DNA from: Nocardioides sp.
Lineage (GTDB): Bacteria > Actinomycetota > Actinomycetes > Propionibacteriales > Nocardioidaceae
Assembly (NCBI GenBank): GCA_029264225.1
Contig: JARICB010000434.1
Coordinates: forward strand, 1 to 7,833
DNA length: 7,833 nt
Direction: 5' to 3'
In this document: piece after piece, positions 6,294 to 7,833 of the stretch
How the letters are laid out: every line of letters begins with the position of its first letter
Numbering within the stretch: the first letter of the stretch is position 1
The notes under the pieces: model-generated
The model's input: only the letters and a program-made list of their open reading frames with translations
Databases searched by the model: none
What the model was told of the DNA's origin: nothing
Position numbers and translations under genes: made by a program

Positions 6294-7004
6294 ATGGACG
6301 CGCCGATCATCGGGCTCACCACCTACCGGCAGGTTGCCTCGTGGGGGGCCTGGAACGCCCAGGCGGATCTGCTGCCGACCGAGTACGCCGCGGCGCTCGA
6401 GGCTGCCGGCGGCATTCCGGTCCTGCTGCCGCCGGTGGGCCGGCCCGAGTCCGCCGAGCGGGTCGTGTCGAGGCTGGATGCCCTGGTCATTACCGGGGGT
6501 TCCGACGTGGAGCCGAACCGCTACGGCGCACAACCGCATCCCCACACGTCGGGCTGGAACTCCGAGCGTGACGCGTGGGAGTTGGCGCTGCTCGACGCGG
6601 CGAACGAGGCAGAGCTGGCAGTCCTGGGGATCTGTCGCGGCATGCAACTGATGGCCGTCCATGCCGGCGGCACTCTCGACCAGCACACGCCCGACCTGGT
6701 CGGGCACGAGACCCACAACCCCGGTGGTGACGCCTACGGTGCCATCGAGGTCGAGACGCTGGCAGGATCCCGGATCGCCACCCTGGTCGGTGACCACGTC
6801 CAGGTGAACTGCCACCACCATCAGTCGGTCGCTACCCATCCCGGTTTCGTGGGCGTTGCCCATGCCGCGGACGGCATCCTTGAGGCGATGGAGGCACCGG
6901 GCGAGCGCTTTCTCCTGGGCGTCCAGTGGCACCCGGAATCACGTCTCGAGGTGGGCCTGATGACCGGCCTGGTCCATGCCGCCCGAGCGAACGCACATCG
7001 CTAG
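6294..7004 (+). CDS. Peptidase C26 / gamma-glutamyl-amide hydrolase (PuuD-like)
   Basis: A 236-residue class-I glutamine-amidotransferase fold protein of the peptidase C26 family, which includes gamma-glutamyl-GABA hydrolase PuuD. The nucleophile elbow is GICRGMQ with C114, and the His-Glu pair is H213 and E215 in GVQWHPES. The family signature ITGGSDVEPNRYG (66-78) and VNCHHHQSV (171-179) line the active site. There is no partner synthase domain, so it should act as a free-standing cytoplasmic hydrolase that splits the gamma-glutamyl amide bond, returning glutamate and the free amino acid: the last step of the proposed route. The ATG lies 3 bp after the dehydrogenase stop and has no Shine-Dalgarno sequence, so translation probably depends on coupling to that gene. 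It is the last clear member of the operon. PuuD itself would release GABA; if the substrate is ethanolamine the product would be glycine (inference). Confidence 0.92.
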   Translation: MDAPIIGLTTYRQVASWGAWNAQADLLPTEYAAALEAAGGIPVLLPPVGRPESAERVVSRLDALVITGGSDVEPNRYGAQPHPHTSGWNSERDAWELALLDAANEAELAVLGICRGMQLMAVHAGGTLDQHTPDLVGHETHNPGGDAYGAIEVETLAGSRIATLVGDHVQVNCHHHQSVATHPGFVGVAHAADGILEAMEAPGERFLLGVQWHPESRLEVGLMTGLVHAARANAHR

Positions 7005-7013
7005 GCTGAATGC
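7002..7013 (+). promoter_or_regulatory. Candidate -10 element of a leaderless promoter for the ankyrin gene
   Basis: TAGGCT (7002-7007) ends 6 nt before the ATG at 7014. This is the TAnnnT-N6-ATG arrangement seen at actinobacterial genes whose mRNA begins at the start codon. No Shine-Dalgarno sequence precedes the ATG, which supports leaderless translation. The element overlaps the TAG stop of the hydrolase gene. No good -35 was found. Confidence 0.5.
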
Positions 7014-7379
7014 ATGACGTTGGGACCCGACCACACCAAGCGAGTCGTGGCGCTCGCGCTCGATCTGGCCCGCTCGGGCCGTACCGACGACCTGGCGGAG
7101 TTCCTCGACCACGGATTACCGGTCGACGCGTGCGGTGAGTCAGGTGACTCGCTCCTCATGCTCGCTGTCTACCACGGCCATGCAGAGACGGCCCGGATGC
7201 TGATGGAGCGAGGTGCCGACATCGACCTGCGCAACGACCGCGACCAGTCCCCAGTCGCCGGCGCACTCTTCAAAGGCGAGGACGAAGTGGTCGACCTGCT
7301 CGTCGCCGCTGGTGCCGACCTCGATGCCGGTACGCCGACGGCTCGTCAGGCAGCGCAGTTGTTCGGCCGCGACCTCTGA
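7014..7379 (+). CDS. Small ankyrin-repeat protein
   Basis: A 121-residue protein made almost wholly of ankyrin repeats, with no signal peptide or membrane segment. A degenerate N-terminal repeat (about 12-40, RSGRTDDLAEFLDHGLPVDA) is followed by two clear ones: 44-72, with SLLMLAVYHGHAETARMLMERGADI, abbreviated here as SLLMLAVYHGH then ARMLMERGADID; and 77-105, with FKGEDEVVDLLVAAGADLD. A short capping helix ends the protein. Ankyrin repeats mediate protein-protein contacts and have no catalytic role; the partner is unknown. Small proteins of this kind are common in actinobacteria. It starts 9 bp after the hydrolase gene but appears to have its own leaderless start, so membership of the amine operon is uncertain. 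Its last 110 bases are overlapped antisense by the phosphatase gene. The repeat assignment is firm, the function unknown. Confidence 0.85.
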   Translation: MTLGPDHTKRVVALALDLARSGRTDDLAEFLDHGLPVDACGESGDSLLMLAVYHGHAETARMLMERGADIDLRNDRDQSPVAGALFKGEDEVVDLLVAAGADLDAGTPTARQAAQLFGRDL

Positions 7380-7833
7380 GTCGAGCCCCGCCCTCGGGCA
7401 GCCGCTCCAGCACCACCAGCGCGCGGTCGTCATCACCGCGCGGCACCCTTCGCAGAACCTGGGTCGCGACCTTGTCGAAGCCGTTGGTCACGACAGCTGC
7501 GCGCGCGGTCTCGCGCAACCAGTCGACGCCGTGGTCGAGGTCGCGGTCGCGGAGCTCGACGACACCGTCGGTATAGAACATCAACGCATCACCGGGAGCC
7601 AGCATCCCTTGGGTCGGCTGCAGGTCGGGCTCGTCGACCACTCCGAGAGCGGTCCCCTGGGCGTCGTCGACGACCCACGACTCCTCCTCCGCGTGCCAGT
7701 GCAGCGCGGGCGGGTGACCGGCGTTGGTGATCATGTATTCGCCCGTCTCCAGGTCGACCAGGATGTGCACTGCCGTCGCGATCGACTCCCCCGAGTCCTG
7801 ACGCATCAGGAATGAGTTGGCAGCACGCATCAT
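7270..7833 (-). CDS. PP2C/SpoIIE-family serine/threonine phosphatase, C-terminal part (5' end outside window)
   Basis: 187 residues are visible, reading from the right window edge, where the ATG codons are internal methionines rather than a start. The order of motifs is that of the SpoIIE/RsbU phosphatase domain: ATAVHILVDLETG (19-31), TNAGHPPALHW (36-46), the metal-binding YTDGVVE with D89, and GDDDRALVVLE with D136. Such enzymes dephosphorylate anti-anti-sigma factors in partner-switching control of sigma factors, often behind sensory domains, which would lie outside this window. The domain normally ends soon after DDRALVVL, yet here an Arg-rich tail of about 40 residues continues to the TGA at 7270-7272. 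That tail lies mostly antisense to the ankyrin gene and its codons lose the G/C third-position bias (19 of 40 by hand count), so it is probably readthrough rather than a selected domain. Family is firm; the natural C-terminus is uncertain. Confidence 0.88.
   Translation of the reverse strand: MMRAANSFLMRQDSGESIATAVHILVDLETGEYMITNAGHPPALHWHAEEESWVVDDAQGTALGVVDEPDLQPTQGMLAPGDALMFYTDGVVELRDRDLDHGVDWLRETARAAVVTNGFDKVATQVLRRVPRGDDDRALVVLERLPEGGARLRGRGRTTALPDEPSAYRHRGRHQRRRAGRPLRPRL

Noticed and set aside
5454..6932. Complement open frame of 492 codons opposite the dehydrogenase and hydrolase
   Set aside because: Both sense genes carry complete catalytic motifs; the antisense product is a Val/Gly/Asp/Arg-rich shadow with no domain.
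7140..7436. Complement open frame of 98 codons over the ankyrin gene as a frameshifted phosphatase end
   Set aside because: Its product resembles no phosphatase C-terminus; the DDRALVVLE motif is in the other frame and intact.

Overview
The window comes from a high-GC actinobacterium. Codon third positions are mostly G or C, GTG starts are used, and one gene looks leaderless. The gene families and neighbourhood fit Nocardioidaceae or a related order, but that placement is inference, not a database result.

Layout. Bases 1-286 hold the 3' end of an ABC transporter ATPase gene. It converges on a complement-strand APC-superfamily amino acid/amine permease (307-1848). A 141-bp control region (1849-1989) separates the permease from a divergent rightward cluster: a FadR-type GntR regulator (1990-2724), a glutamine-synthetase-like ligase (2746-4113), an aldehyde dehydrogenase (4115-5467), an NAD-type short-chain dehydrogenase (5511-6290) and a class-I glutamine-amidotransferase-fold (peptidase C26) hydrolase (6294-7004). 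Gaps inside the cluster are 21, 1, 43 and 3 bp, so it is very probably one operon. A small ankyrin-repeat gene (7014-7379) follows, with its own likely leaderless promoter. The window ends in a complement-strand PP2C/SpoIIE-family phosphatase whose 3' end runs antisense into the ankyrin gene. No RNA gene, CRISPR array, insertion sequence or attachment site was seen, and no gene-free stretch exceeds 300 bases.

How the genes work together. The permease, regulator, ligase, aldehyde dehydrogenase and C26 hydrolase resemble a gamma-glutamylation route for amines (the Puu logic: glutamylate the amine, oxidise it, then hydrolyse off glutamate). The flavin amine oxidase (PuuB) and aminotransferase (PuuE) are not in this window, and a short-chain dehydrogenase is present instead. 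The same four enzyme families occur together in the glnA4/aldC neighbourhood of Mycobacterium tuberculosis (Rv2857c-Rv2860c, from memory). A coherent reading is that the substrate is an amino alcohol such as ethanolamine: glutamylation, oxidation of the hydroxyl by the dehydrogenase, oxidation to the acid by the aldehyde dehydrogenase, and release of glutamate plus an amino acid by the hydrolase. This substrate is inference; a polyamine with an oxidase encoded elsewhere remains possible.

The most distinctive noncoding signal is in the divergent control region. It has a promoter-like sequence facing each way, a repeated GAACTCC and TGGT/ACCA half-sites overlapping the regulator's probable -10 box. 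That suggests autoregulation by the FadR-type protein.
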